Part shown: positions 26,915-35,471 of the stretch, piece after piece | How the letters are laid out: the number at the start of each line of letters is the position of its first letter | Position numbering within the stretch: the stretch's first letter is position 1 | Source of the DNA: Gramella sp. MAR_2010_147 | Lineage (GTDB): Bacteria; Bacteroidota; Bacteroidia; Flavobacteriales; Flavobacteriaceae | Assembly: GCF_900105135.1 (NCBI RefSeq) | Contig: NZ_LT629741.1 | Span: 310,001-374,000 of the forward strand | Direction: 5' to 3' | Length of the DNA stretch: 64,000 nucleotides | Made by a program: the position numbers and the translations under genes | Notes under the pieces: model-generated | The model's database searches: none | What the model was told of the DNA's origin: nothing | The model's input: only the letters and a program-made list of their open reading frames with translations

Positions 26915-27412
26915 TTATTTTTTTACGGGTTTATGCTGTTCACTGGTTTTCATTTTCCATGCATCCAACATCCAGCTCGTTTTTTCTAATTCACGAATGT
27001 AAGCCCCAATAAGATCAATAGTTCCTTCATCTCCGCCTGCATCTGCAACATCCACAACTTTTCTCATCTGTTTAAGAAGCAATCCGTGGTCCTCCAATAG
27101 TAATTCGATCATTTTACTGTCTGAAATATCTGAAGGGGATTCTTTTAAGTTAGCATCTTTAAGGTAATCACTCAAGTTACTTGTTGGTTGATATCTTAAG
27201 GTAAGAATTCTTTCAGCAATTTCATCAACTTTGAGTTTTGCATCATCATAAAGTTCTTCAAATTTTTCATGAAGATCAAAGAAATTCTTACCAATCACGT
27301 TCCAGTGAAAATTTCTTAGTTTCTGATAGTATATGTGATAATCGGCTAAAAGCACGTTAAGTTCCTCAACGGTTTTTTTTGTTTTGTTTGAGTCCAAACC
27401 TAAATAATTCAT
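26915..27412 (-). CDS. dps: Dps family ferritin-like DNA-protection protein
   Basis: This 165-residue protein assembles into a dodecamer that oxidises and stores iron with peroxide and protects DNA in stress and stationary phase. The four-helix bundle includes the Dps ferroxidase signature (NFHWNVIGKNFFDLHEKFEELYDD), with His, Asp and Glu ligands in the usual spacing. The downstream DEIAERI and the late YIRELEKTSWMLDAW helix are also typical. It has its own consensus promoter and is followed after 12 bases by the MscS gene. Confidence 0.92.
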   Translation of the reverse strand: MNYLGLDSNKTKKTVEELNVLLADYHIYYQKLRNFHWNVIGKNFFDLHEKFEELYDDAKLKVDEIAERILTLRYQPTSNLSDYLKDANLKESPSDISDSKMIELLLEDHGLLLKQMRKVVDVADAGGDEGTIDLIGAYIRELEKTSWMLDAWKMKTSEQHKPVKK

Positions 27413-27444
27413 AGTTTTTATTTATTGTTTTTTAATTTTCTATA

Positions 27445-27475
27445 CAAAAATATAATAGTTAAGCGGTTTGCCCAA
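27445..27475 (-). promoter_or_regulatory. dps promoter
   Basis: On the minus strand, TTG (27473-27475), 20 bases, then TATTTTTG (27445-27452) fit the Bacteroidota consensus TTG-N19-21-TAnnTTTG exactly. The start codon is 32 bases downstream of the -7 box. Confidence 0.65.
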
Positions 27476-27510
27476 CCTGCAAAACGGTTTTAATAGAAGT
27501 TTAACTATAG

Positions 27511-27831
27511 TTAATCCAAAGCTCTATGGTCTTTGAGGTCTAGTTTTTTCATCATTTCTTTTGAAATCTGTCCGCTAGAAATCCCATAGCCATCAACCAA
27601 GGTTCCTTTTTGATTGTTCGAAGTAGTTATCGCATAAAGTATGGCATTATCATCTGGATTGCTCATACCTTCAAATCGTAATACTTTATCTACTTCAAAT
27701 TCTTCAACACCGAATTTTTGTTTTTTGGATTTTAGTTCAATTTTTTCATCAAGTAAATTGAAATCTTCTTCATATCCTTCTTCTAATTTCAATTTATTGA
27801 TTGCTTGTGATAGTGTACCGTAATCTTTCAT
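27511..27831 (-). CDS. Small conserved flavobacterial protein
   Basis: This is a 106-residue, acidic, soluble protein with no signal peptide. It starts MKDYGTLSQAINKLKLEEGY and has a C-terminal half predicted as alpha/beta (GTLVDGYGISSGQISKEMMK). Homologues are common in Flavobacteriia. As I recall, they are often labelled phosphoribosylpyrophosphate synthetase, but the protein has no PRPP-synthetase motif and is far too short, so I do not accept that name. It lies upstream of dps on the same strand, in a stress-gene neighbourhood. The function is unknown. Confidence 0.75.
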   Translation of the reverse strand: MKDYGTLSQAINKLKLEEGYEEDFNLLDEKIELKSKKQKFGVEEFEVDKVLRFEGMSNPDDNAILYAITTSNNQKGTLVDGYGISSGQISKEMMKKLDLKDHRALD

Positions 27832-27939
27832 TTTAGTTCAATTTTATTTAAAATTAAATTACACTGAATGCAGCATTTAAGCAAAAACTAAGGGAGGTTT
27901 AGGATAAGTTTAACTCCGTGTATATGGGAGTTGAGAAGC

Positions 27940-28077
27940 CTAATTGTCTTCTTTGTTGGAATTAAAAAAACCTAATGGGAACACCAACAACAAAAAGAAA
28001 TACCATCCGGTAACTATGCCAACAATTGTTATCATCGCAGCAAGGATGTAAAACCAATATGAATTAGGCATTTTCAT
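27940..28077 (-). CDS. 45-residue single-pass membrane peptide
   Basis: This short gene starts with an ATG that overlaps the TGA of the upstream DCC-family gene in an ATGA (28077-28074), a sign of translational coupling. The peptide begins MKMPNSYWFYILAAMITIVG, has a hydrophobic core of about 30 residues and ends with a charged NSNKEDN tail. It is one long or two short membrane helices. I do not recognise a family. The coupling to a predicted redox membrane protein suggests a small partner subunit. Confidence 0.65.
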   Translation of the reverse strand: MKMPNSYWFYILAAMITIVGIVTGWYFFLLLVFPLGFFNSNKEDN

Positions 28078-28538
28078 ATAAAACTAAAAAATATGATGAA
28101 TAAAATTAGATATAATAGCCAATAGGGTTTGAACTTTAGAGGATTATCACCAACTAAAATTTTAGTAAGTTTAAAATATAAAGCTCTGTTTTTAGCAATA
28201 TGATTGTAGCTATGATCACTTAAGGATCTGAATATAGTATTTGAAGAATATAATTCATGCCATTTCCTGTTCCCAGAATGCCACATACTACGGTAAGCAG
28301 AATCTGGTCCGCTATATAATTGTCCATCAGTTTCTATAAGTCTGCTGGCTTTTTTAAATTCTTTTACTGGAATATCTGGAAATTTGACTGCCTCTTCCTG
28401 AAAGGTTTTAAAATCAACCTTCCCTTTGGTCTTTATCTCCCACCTGGTTTTCCAAAACTTACAAAATCCGCAATCCCCATCCCATATCAGAATATTGTTA
28501 GCAGGCGGGTTTTTAGTGTATTTAATCTTTTCAAACAA
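28074..28538 (-). CDS. DCC-family thiol-disulfide oxidoreductase-like protein (DUF393)
   Basis: This 154-residue protein has the family's N-terminal motif DGDCGFC (C23 and C26) after a hydrophobic strand (NNILIWDGDC), the conserved SDxAYRSMW-like segment (PDSAYRSMW), and a C-terminal membrane helix (YWLLYLILFIIFFSFI). Family members are predicted thioredoxin-fold proteins; the substrate is not known. The stop codon overlaps the start of a 45-residue membrane peptide by 4 bases. Confidence 0.85.
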   Translation of the reverse strand: MFEKIKYTKNPPANNILIWDGDCGFCKFWKTRWEIKTKGKVDFKTFQEEAVKFPDIPVKEFKKASRLIETDGQLYSGPDSAYRSMWHSGNRKWHELYSSNTIFRSLSDHSYNHIAKNRALYFKLTKILVGDNPLKFKPYWLLYLILFIIFFSFI

Positions 28539-28655
28539 TGTTTTTCTTTTTTTAAAGATAGAGGCTTAAAAATTAATTTTAAAACAAAACTAAAATCTTT
28601 ATTTGTGCCAATTCAGTATTTTTTTTAACCTTTATACTTAATTTCCACATGGCCT

Positions 28656-29663
28656 ATGAAAAGTAAAATAACTTTAAAAGAGTTGGCAAAACTACTGAAT
28701 GTAAGCGTTTCAACAGTTTCCAAAGCCTTGCATGATAGTCCGGAAATAAGCCCTAAAACTGCTGAAAGGGTTAGGGAGCTTGCCAAACTGCACAATTACA
28801 GGCCAAATCCTGTTGCGGTTAATCTTAAAAAAAGCAAGACCGGCACTATAGGGGTAGTAATCCCAAATATTTCAAATAGTTTTTTTGCCAGGGTACTTTC
28901 AGGAATGGAAGCCGAAGCACAAAAACATGGTCAGCAGGTGATCACTTACATATCTAATGAGTCCCTCGATCGTGAAAAGCAAATTTGTGATTTATTGACT
29001 TCCGGTTTTGTAGACGGTGTTTTGATAGCAGTATCAGAAGAAACTCAGAAAAAACAGGAGTACGATCATCTTTTCGCTCTTTTAGATTATGATATTCCCG
29101 TAGTGATCTATGACAGGATTAATTTAGGTCTCCCGGCTGATAAGGTAGGAGTGGATGATGAGAAAAGTTTTTATGATGCCGCTAAATATTTTGGGGCAAA
29201 GGGATTAGAAAAAATTGGACTGGCATCAGCGATACATCATGTTGGCATAGGTCAGCTTAGGATAAAAGGCTATGAGGAGGCTTTGGATTACGAAAATGCG
29301 ATTTTAAAAGCGACCAGCACGAAACCAGATGAGTTAAGAAAAAAAATTAAAAGACTTATAACTGAGGAAAAAGTTGAAGCATTGCTGTGTACAGATTTTG
29401 AGAGTGCAATGATGGCTACAAGAATCGCTTACGAAGAAAATGTAAATATTCCTGGAGACTTGAAATTAATAGGTTATATAAGTAAAGATATCGCTGAATT
29501 TTTAACTCCTTCCTTAAGTTATATAGAACAACATCCTCAGGAATTAGGTTCTACCGCTGTGGAGGTTTTAAATAATCGTCTGGATGGCAAATATGAATCG
29601 GGTAAATTTCAAGAGAAAATTATCGCAACGACTTTGGTTCATTTGGAGTCTACGAGGTTTTAA
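28656..29663 (+). CDS. LacI-family transcriptional regulator
   Basis: This 335-residue regulator has an N-terminal LacI helix-turn-helix (ITLKELAKLLNVSVSTVSKA) and hinge (NYRPNPVAVNL). A periplasmic-binding-protein-like ligand domain follows (GTIGVVIPNISNSFFARVL, then PVVIYDRI, ending with SLSYIEQHPQELG). It binds a sugar or related effector and controls carbohydrate genes in most family members. No transport or catabolic genes flank it. It stands just left of the polysaccharide locus, which it may or may not control. Confidence 0.93.
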   Translation: MKSKITLKELAKLLNVSVSTVSKALHDSPEISPKTAERVRELAKLHNYRPNPVAVNLKKSKTGTIGVVIPNISNSFFARVLSGMEAEAQKHGQQVITYISNESLDREKQICDLLTSGFVDGVLIAVSEETQKKQEYDHLFALLDYDIPVVIYDRINLGLPADKVGVDDEKSFYDAAKYFGAKGLEKIGLASAIHHVGIGQLRIKGYEEALDYENAILKATSTKPDELRKKIKRLITEEKVEALLCTDFESAMMATRIAYEENVNIPGDLKLIGYISKDIAEFLTPSLSYIEQHPQELGSTAVEVLNNRLDGKYESGKFQEKIIATTLVHLESTRF

Positions 29664-29973
29664 AATTAAATTTAATAATAAGGTCAATAATTGAAATAAT
29701 AGACAGAAAAGTTTTTATTAAATCTCAAATTCTACAAAAGTTTTGTTTGAGAATCAATAAATGATACGGTTGGGAACGATAATCATAAAATAATTTTCTA
29801 TTAGGGTTAGATTATTATTGCATTTAATTAAAAGAATATACACTAAATTATTCCGTGGTATGGGTTTGGTATAAGGGTCTTATCTATTTTGGCAATTCTT
29901 TAAGTCCGGCATTAATAAATTTTTGTCTAGATATTTTATATTTGCGCATTGCAAATTGTTAAAAATTTAAATC
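29664..29973 (+). other. 310-base gap before the polysaccharide locus, with a -7 promoter box
   Basis: The gap is A/T-rich and has no visible gene. A perfect TATATTTG -7 box at 29937-29944 lies 29 bases before the first gene of the locus and is the best candidate promoter. A TTTG at 29922-29925 is too close (11 bases) to serve as the -33 box. I found no clear terminator for the LacI gene. Confidence 0.45.
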
Positions 29974-30975
29974 TTGATCACTGAACATCAGAAAGAAAAA
30001 ATTACAACTTCAAAAATATTAGTAACTGGTGGAGCAGGTTTTATTGGCTCCAATCTCTGTGAAACATTAATTTCTCTTGGCGCTGAAGTGCGGTGCCTGG
30101 ATAATTTTGCTACAGGCCATAAAAGGAACCTGGATGCAATTATCAATAATTCTGCATTTGAACTTATTGAAGGTGATATAAGGGATATTAATACCTGTAA
30201 CACAGCTTGCAAGGATGTTGATTATGTTTTTCATGAAGCAGCTTTAGGTTCTGTGCCAAGGTCTTTAAAAGACCCCGTTACTAGTAATGAGGTCAACATT
30301 TCAGGTTTTCTAAATATGTTAGTTGCTGCTCGGGATGCTGGCGTAAAACGTTTAGTTTATGCAGCAAGTTCTTCTACTTATGGAGATTCCGAAGCATTAC
30401 CCAAAATTGAAGATAACATTGGAAAGCCACTTTCTCCCTATGCAATTACAAAATATGTAAACGAATTGTATGCAGATAATTTTAAAAAATCTTATGATTT
30501 TGACAGCATTGGATTAAGGTATTTTAATGTTTTTGGAAGAAAGCAGGACCCAAATGGAGCTTATGCTGCGGTAATACCTAAGTTTGTTATGCAATTTATG
30601 AAGCACGAAAGTCCGTTGATAAACGGTGATGGCACTTATTCACGTGACTTCACATATATAGACAATGTGATTCAGATGAATTTACTAGCAATATTAGCTG
30701 ATGATCCTAAAGCTGTAAACCAGGTATATAACACGGCCGTAGGTGATAGAACGAACCTTGTAGAGCTTACTCAACTTTTGAAAAAGCACCTTTCCGCATA
30801 TGACTCTGAAATTGCTAAAGTGGAAGTTAAGCATGGTCCAAATCGGCCAGGTGATATTCCACACTCGTTAGCTTCTGTTGAAAAAGCTGAGAAGCTTTTA
30901 GGATATAAACCAGAGTTTCATATTGAAGATGGTCTTAAAGAGGCTGTTAACTGGTATTGGAATAACCTTAGATAG
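29974..30975 (+). CDS. UDP-N-acetylhexosamine 4-epimerase (WbpP/TviC-like, SDR family)
   Basis: This 333-residue extended SDR probably interconverts UDP-GlcNAc and UDP-GalNAc, or the matching uronic acids. The NAD motif GGAGFIGS follows an N-terminal extension of about 18 residues, as in WbpP. The catalytic SSSTYG and SPYAITKYVNE (Y-x3-K) are intact. The start must be TTG at 29974: an in-frame stop lies at 29968-29970 and no ATG occurs before the nucleotide-binding loop. It heads the polysaccharide locus. With the dehydrogenase at 31705 it forms the Vi-antigen-type pair (TviC and TviB). Confidence 0.88.
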   Translation: MITEHQKEKITTSKILVTGGAGFIGSNLCETLISLGAEVRCLDNFATGHKRNLDAIINNSAFELIEGDIRDINTCNTACKDVDYVFHEAALGSVPRSLKDPVTSNEVNISGFLNMLVAARDAGVKRLVYAASSSTYGDSEALPKIEDNIGKPLSPYAITKYVNELYADNFKKSYDFDSIGLRYFNVFGRKQDPNGAYAAVIPKFVMQFMKHESPLINGDGTYSRDFTYIDNVIQMNLLAILADDPKAVNQVYNTAVGDRTNLVELTQLLKKHLSAYDSEIAKVEVKHGPNRPGDIPHSLASVEKAEKLLGYKPEFHIEDGLKEAVNWYWNNLR

Positions 30976-30985
30976 ATAAACTTAA

Positions 30986-31708
30986 ATGTCAGATAATTTT
31001 CAATTACTAGAGTGGGATACAAATTTTTTTGGTTTTCAAGTGGCTAAGGCCAAGAAGGATTTTCTCTGGAAAAATTCAAATAACAAATTAAGACAATTAA
31101 ATGAACAGGATATAGAACTAATAGTTTTTAATTCTTCAAAACCGGATTTTGAAAAGCTTGAAAATAGATATTATGAGATTGTTAAGGTTTACAATCGTGT
31201 TCCAATAATTAAAGAAGTTAAGTCGAAAACTATTAATCATCCTAAAATATTTAGTTATAAAGATGAAATACCTTCTCCTGAATTAATCGATTTAGCGAAA
31301 TTGGCAGGAAAAGAGGGAAGATTTGGGCGTGATCATCGAATATCTCAAGAAACATACGATAAAATTTTTGAAGAGTGGATAACCAATTCTGTAAAAAGAA
31401 TTGTAGCTGATGAGGTTTTAGTTTATAAGGTGGATGAAAAAGTTGTTGGTTTTGGGACTCTAAAAATAGAGGGAGATAATGGTTTTGGTCCTTTATTTGC
31501 AGTGAACCGGGATTATGAAGGGAAGGGAGTCTCTTTTGCCCTTATGCGAGCAATTGAAAACAAGTTAATTGAAAAAAAATGCAAATATCTTGTGAGCGGT
31601 ACTCAAGAGATTAATAAAAAAGCCCTAGGTGCTTTTAGAAGGTTCGGCTTTGAACTTCAAACTCCGGAATTCGTTTATCACCTTTGGAAAATAAATTATA
31701 ATAAATGA
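30986..31708 (+). CDS. WecD/RffC-like GNAT acetyltransferase
   Basis: This 240-residue protein starts with LEWDTNFFGFQVAK, which is typical of WecD-type sugar-nucleotide N-acetyltransferases. It has a second conserved region, GRFGRDHRIS, then EEWITNSV. The acetyl-CoA loop in the GNAT core is YEGKGVSFALM, and the end is FRRFGFELQTPEFVYHLW. It probably acetylates an amino group of a nucleotide sugar made in this locus. It is 10 bases after the epimerase and overlaps the next gene by an ATGA. Confidence 0.82.
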   Translation: MSDNFQLLEWDTNFFGFQVAKAKKDFLWKNSNNKLRQLNEQDIELIVFNSSKPDFEKLENRYYEIVKVYNRVPIIKEVKSKTINHPKIFSYKDEIPSPELIDLAKLAGKEGRFGRDHRISQETYDKIFEEWITNSVKRIVADEVLVYKVDEKVVGFGTLKIEGDNGFGPLFAVNRDYEGKGVSFALMRAIENKLIEKKCKYLVSGTQEINKKALGAFRRFGFELQTPEFVYHLWKINYNK

Positions 31709-32985
31709 ATAGAAAAAAAATCGCCGTAATAGGTCTTGGATATGTTGGACTTCCATTAGCGAGGTTATTTTCTACTAAATATCCCGTTGTTGGTTTTGAT
31801 ATAAACCAATCTAGAGTAAAGGAATTAATGGATGGTATCGATTCGACTCTTGAGGTAGAAAATTCAGTTCTAAAGGATGTTTTAAAAAAAGATGATGATA
31901 ATAAAAAGGGGCTTTATTGTTCAGCAAATTTTGAGGATTTAAAAAATTGTAATTACTACATAATTACGGTCCCTACACCTGTGGATAAAAATAACCGGCC
32001 AGATCTAACTCCATTATATAAGAGTAGTCAGACAGTCGCAAAGGTTTTAAAGAAGGGAGATATTGTTATTTATGAGTCTACAGTGTATCCCGGAGTGACA
32101 GAAGATGAGTGTATACCGGTTCTCGAAGAAATTAGTGGTTTGAAATTTAATGAGGATTTCTTTGTAGGTTATTCACCGGAGCGTATCAATCCTGGAGATA
32201 AAGAACATACTGTAGATAAAATATTAAAAGTTACGGCAGGTTCAACACCGGAAATTGGGAAAAAAGTCAATGAGCTTTATGCTGAAGTGATTACAGCTGG
32301 AACTCATCTAGCTCCAACTATAAAAGTAGCTGAAGCTGCGAAAGTTATTGAGAATTCTCAGAGAGATATTAATATTGCTTTTGTAAACGAACTTGCTAAA
32401 ATTTTCAATATGATGGGGATTGATACTCAGGCTGTTTTAGAAGCTGCTGGAACGAAATGGAATTTTCTTCCATTTAAACCTGGTTTGGTAGGTGGTCATT
32501 GTATTGGAGTTGATCCTTATTATCTAGCTCAGAAGGCTCAGGAAATAGGTTATCATCCTGAGATAATTCTTGCAGGTAGGAGAATGAACGATTCGATGGG
32601 GCAATATGTAGCATCAGAGGTTGTTAAATTAATGCTCCAGAATGATCAAAGGATCAAAAAAGCCGATATTTTAGTGATGGGGATTACCTTCAAAGAAAAT
32701 TGTCCTGACGTTAGAAATACCAAAGTTGTAGATGTGATCAAGAACCTTAAGGAATATGGTACAGAGGTTACTATCTATGATCCGCTAGCCAATCCCGAAG
32801 AGGTAATGTACGAGTACGGACTTCACACAGTAAAAGAACTTCCGAAAGCGAAGTATGATGCCGTTGTTCTTACGGTTGCTCATAAAGAATTTTTACAATT
32901 AGATTTTAGCCAGTTGAAAAATGAGAATGCTGTTGTATATGACGTGAAGGGAGTGCTTGGTGATAAATGTGATAAAAAATTATAA
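31705..32985 (+). CDS. UDP-N-acetyl-D-glucosamine/galactosamine 6-dehydrogenase (TviB/WbpA type)
   Basis: This 426-residue NAD-dependent four-electron dehydrogenase oxidises C6 of UDP-HexNAc to a uronic acid. The N-terminal Rossmann motif is GLGYVGLPLA. The substrate-binding helix has KVAEAAKVIENSQRDINIAF and the catalytic Cys is in GGHCIGVDPYYL. The C-terminal domain has GITFKENCPDVRNTKV. These features separate it from the UDP-glucose dehydrogenase that follows. The start codon overlaps the previous stop (ATGA). Confidence 0.92.
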   Translation: MNRKKIAVIGLGYVGLPLARLFSTKYPVVGFDINQSRVKELMDGIDSTLEVENSVLKDVLKKDDDNKKGLYCSANFEDLKNCNYYIITVPTPVDKNNRPDLTPLYKSSQTVAKVLKKGDIVIYESTVYPGVTEDECIPVLEEISGLKFNEDFFVGYSPERINPGDKEHTVDKILKVTAGSTPEIGKKVNELYAEVITAGTHLAPTIKVAEAAKVIENSQRDINIAFVNELAKIFNMMGIDTQAVLEAAGTKWNFLPFKPGLVGGHCIGVDPYYLAQKAQEIGYHPEIILAGRRMNDSMGQYVASEVVKLMLQNDQRIKKADILVMGITFKENCPDVRNTKVVDVIKNLKEYGTEVTIYDPLANPEEVMYEYGLHTVKELPKAKYDAVVLTVAHKEFLQLDFSQLKNENAVVYDVKGVLGDKCDKKL

Positions 32986-33023
32986 TTTAATTTTTGTTTG
33001 GACTTTAAGCTAAATAATTGGGA

Positions 33024-34418
33024 ATGAGAATAAAAAATATATGCTGCATAGGAGCTGGATACGTAGGCGGACCTACAATGGCAGTGATAGCTCAAAAATG
33101 TCCTGAAATAAACGTCACCGTAGTAGATATAAATGAGGAAAGAATAGAAGCCTGGAATAATGAAGATGTAGAGAATATTCCAATTTACGAACCCGGCTTG
33201 TCGGACGTAGTAAAAGAAACTCGGGATAGAAATTTATTCTTTTCAACCGATGTCGATGCTGCTATCAACGAAGCCGATATGATTTTTATTTCGGTAAATA
33301 CGCCAACCAAAACCTACGGAATAGGTAAGGGTATGGCTGCTGATCTTAAATTTATTGAGCTCTGTGCCCGTCAAATTGCAAGGGTCTCAAAAAATGATAA
33401 AATCGTCGTAGAAAAATCTACTTTGCCCGTTCGCACGGCGGAGGCCTTGAAGAATATATTAGATAATACCGGAAATGGTGTGAGTTACCAAATCCTTTCT
33501 AATCCTGAGTTTTTAGCGGAAGGAACTGCGATAGATGATTTAATGAATCCCGATCGGGTACTTATTGGAGGAGATATTGATACTATAGAAGGTAAAGAAG
33601 CCGTGGAAGCTTTAGTAGATATTTATGCTCACTGGGTACCAAGAGAAAGATTATTAACTACAAATGTTTGGTCCTCCGAATTATCTAAACTTACAGCCAA
33701 TGCGTTTTTAGCGCAACGGGTGTCCAGTATTAATGCAATGTCTGAATTATGTGAAAAAACCGGAGCCGATGTAAACGATGTGGCGAAAGCTGTGGGAATG
33801 GATACCAGGATTGGCGTGAAATTCCTCAAGTCTTCGGTAGGCTTTGGAGGATCTTGTTTTCAGAAAGATATTCTAAACCTAGTATATATCTCAAAATCTT
33901 TAGGTCTAAACGAGGTAGCGGATTACTGGGAGCAGGTGATTTTAATGAACGATCATCAGAAGCGAAGGTTTGCGGCCAATATGGTAAAGACTTTATTTAA
34001 TACGGTTTCCGGTAAAAAAATTGCTTTGCTGGGATGGGCTTTTAAAAAAGACACGAACGATACCCGCGAATCGGCGGCTATCTATGTGGCAGACTATTTG
34101 TTAAATGAACAAGCCGAAATAGTGGTATATGATCCTAAGGTTAAGATGGAACAGATCTATGCTGATTTGGATTCCTTGGAAACCAGAAGTGAACAGGAAA
34201 ACCGCTCCCTGGTAAGTGTTGTAAACGATGCTTATGAGGCTACAAAAGGGAGCCATGCCGTTGCGGTTTTAACGGAATGGGATGAGTTTAAGCAGCTGGA
34301 CTGGAAAAATATTTATAAAGATATGCTGAAACCGGCATTTGTCTTTGACGGTAGAAGGTTACTGGTTAAGCAAACCATGGAAGAAATTGGATTTGAATTT
34401 TATGCAATAGGAAGTTAA
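33024..34418 (+). CDS. UDP-glucose 6-dehydrogenase, eukaryote-like type
   Basis: This 464-residue enzyme makes UDP-glucuronic acid from UDP-glucose. It has [14 protein letters not shown] at the N-terminus, the [11 protein letters not shown] and [11 protein letters not shown] segments, and the catalytic Cys in [14 protein letters not shown]. The [19 protein letters not shown] and [14 protein letters not shown] segments resemble animal UGDH more than the short bacterial enzyme. An in-frame TTG at 33018 is rejected in favour of the ATG at 33024. It lies 38 bases after the TviB-like gene. Confidence 0.92.
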   Translation: MRIKNICCIGAGYVGGPTMAVIAQKCPEINVTVVDINEERIEAWNNEDVENIPIYEPGLSDVVKETRDRNLFFSTDVDAAINEADMIFISVNTPTKTYGIGKGMAADLKFIELCARQIARVSKNDKIVVEKSTLPVRTAEALKNILDNTGNGVSYQILSNPEFLAEGTAIDDLMNPDRVLIGGDIDTIEGKEAVEALVDIYAHWVPRERLLTTNVWSSELSKLTANAFLAQRVSSINAMSELCEKTGADVNDVAKAVGMDTRIGVKFLKSSVGFGGSCFQKDILNLVYISKSLGLNEVADYWEQVILMNDHQKRRFAANMVKTLFNTVSGKKIALLGWAFKKDTNDTRESAAIYVADYLLNEQAEIVVYDPKVKMEQIYADLDSLETRSEQENRSLVSVVNDAYEATKGSHAVAVLTEWDEFKQLDWKNIYKDMLKPAFVFDGRRLLVKQTMEEIGFEFYAIGS

Positions 34419-34420
34419 AT

Positions 34421-35464
34421 ATGAAGCGAATTTTAATTACTGGAGGAGCAGGATTTATAGGTTCACACGTGGTGAGGTTGTTTGTTAAAGAGTATCCTGA
34501 ATACGAAATTTTCAACCTTGATTTGCTAACTTATGCCGGAAATCTTGAAAATTTGAGGGATGTAGAATTAGAGGATAACTATACATTTTTGAAAGCAGAT
34601 ATTAATAATGCTGAAGAAATTGAAACGCTTTTTGAGAAATATAAATTTGACAATGTAATACACCTTGCAGCAGAATCTCACGTAGACCGTTCTATAAATG
34701 ATCCTTTAATTTTCGTCAAAACAAATATTATTGGAACATTGAACCTTTTGAATGCTGCAAGGAAATATTGGGATAATTTTACTAATAAGGTCTTTTATCA
34801 TATAAGTACAGATGAGGTTTACGGTACGTTAGGTGACGATGGGTTGTTTACTGAGAATACTCCTTATGATCCAAACTCTCCTTATTCAGCTTCCAAGGCT
34901 GGCTCAGATCACTTTGTGAGGGCTTATGGTGAAACCTATGGACTTCCTTATATAATTTCTAATTGTTCTAATAATTATGGTCCGAATCAGTTTCCAGAGA
35001 AGTTAATACCTTTATTCATCAATAATATTTTAAATAAAAAAGAACTCCCGGTTTATGGAGACGGTAAATATACACGGGATTGGCTCTTTGTCAAAGATCA
35101 TGCTGCTGCTATAGATCTTGCTTTTCATCAGGGAAGGATAAAAGAAACCTACAATATTGGAGGTTTTAATGAATGGCAAAATATAGATCTCATTCACATA
35201 CTATGCAAACTGATGGATATTAAATTAGGCCGAAATGAGGGAGATTCAGCAAAGTTAATTACATACGTGAAAGATAGGCCTGGTCATGATAAAAGATATG
35301 CCATTGATGCAGATAAAATTAATAATGAATTAGGTTGGAAACCGTCAGTAACTTTTGAAGAAGGTTTAGAAAAAACTATAAACTGGTATTTATCAAACCA
35401 CAAATGGTTGCAAAATGTAACTTCTGGAGTATATCAGGGATATTATAGTAAACAATATAATTAA
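34421..35464 (+). CDS. rfbB: dTDP-glucose 4,6-dehydratase
   Basis: This 347-residue extended SDR converts dTDP-glucose to dTDP-4-keto-6-deoxyglucose, the branch point for rhamnose, Fuc3NAc and Qui3NAc. It shows GGAGFIGSHVV, HLAAESHVDRSI, the dehydratase signature STDEVYG and the catalytic YSASKAGSDH, then SNNYGPNQFPEKLIPL. It starts 3 bases after the UDP-glucose dehydrogenase and is followed by rfbA. No rfbC or rfbD is present here, so the product is not rhamnose from this locus. Confidence 0.96.
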   Translation: MKRILITGGAGFIGSHVVRLFVKEYPEYEIFNLDLLTYAGNLENLRDVELEDNYTFLKADINNAEEIETLFEKYKFDNVIHLAAESHVDRSINDPLIFVKTNIIGTLNLLNAARKYWDNFTNKVFYHISTDEVYGTLGDDGLFTENTPYDPNSPYSASKAGSDHFVRAYGETYGLPYIISNCSNNYGPNQFPEKLIPLFINNILNKKELPVYGDGKYTRDWLFVKDHAAAIDLAFHQGRIKETYNIGGFNEWQNIDLIHILCKLMDIKLGRNEGDSAKLITYVKDRPGHDKRYAIDADKINNELGWKPSVTFEEGLEKTINWYLSNHKWLQNVTSGVYQGYYSKQYN

Positions 35465-35471
35465 GAGAAGT

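Noticed and set aside
27511..27831. Phosphoribosylpyrophosphate synthetase
   Set aside because: This label is, as I recall, common for homologues, but the 106-residue protein shows no PRPP-binding or ATP-binding motif of that enzyme and is about one third of its length.
29922..29944. Complete TTTG/TAnnTTTG promoter before the polysaccharide locus
   Set aside because: The TTTG at 29922 is only 11 bases from the -7 box, while the consensus spacing is 19-21. I report only the -7 box.
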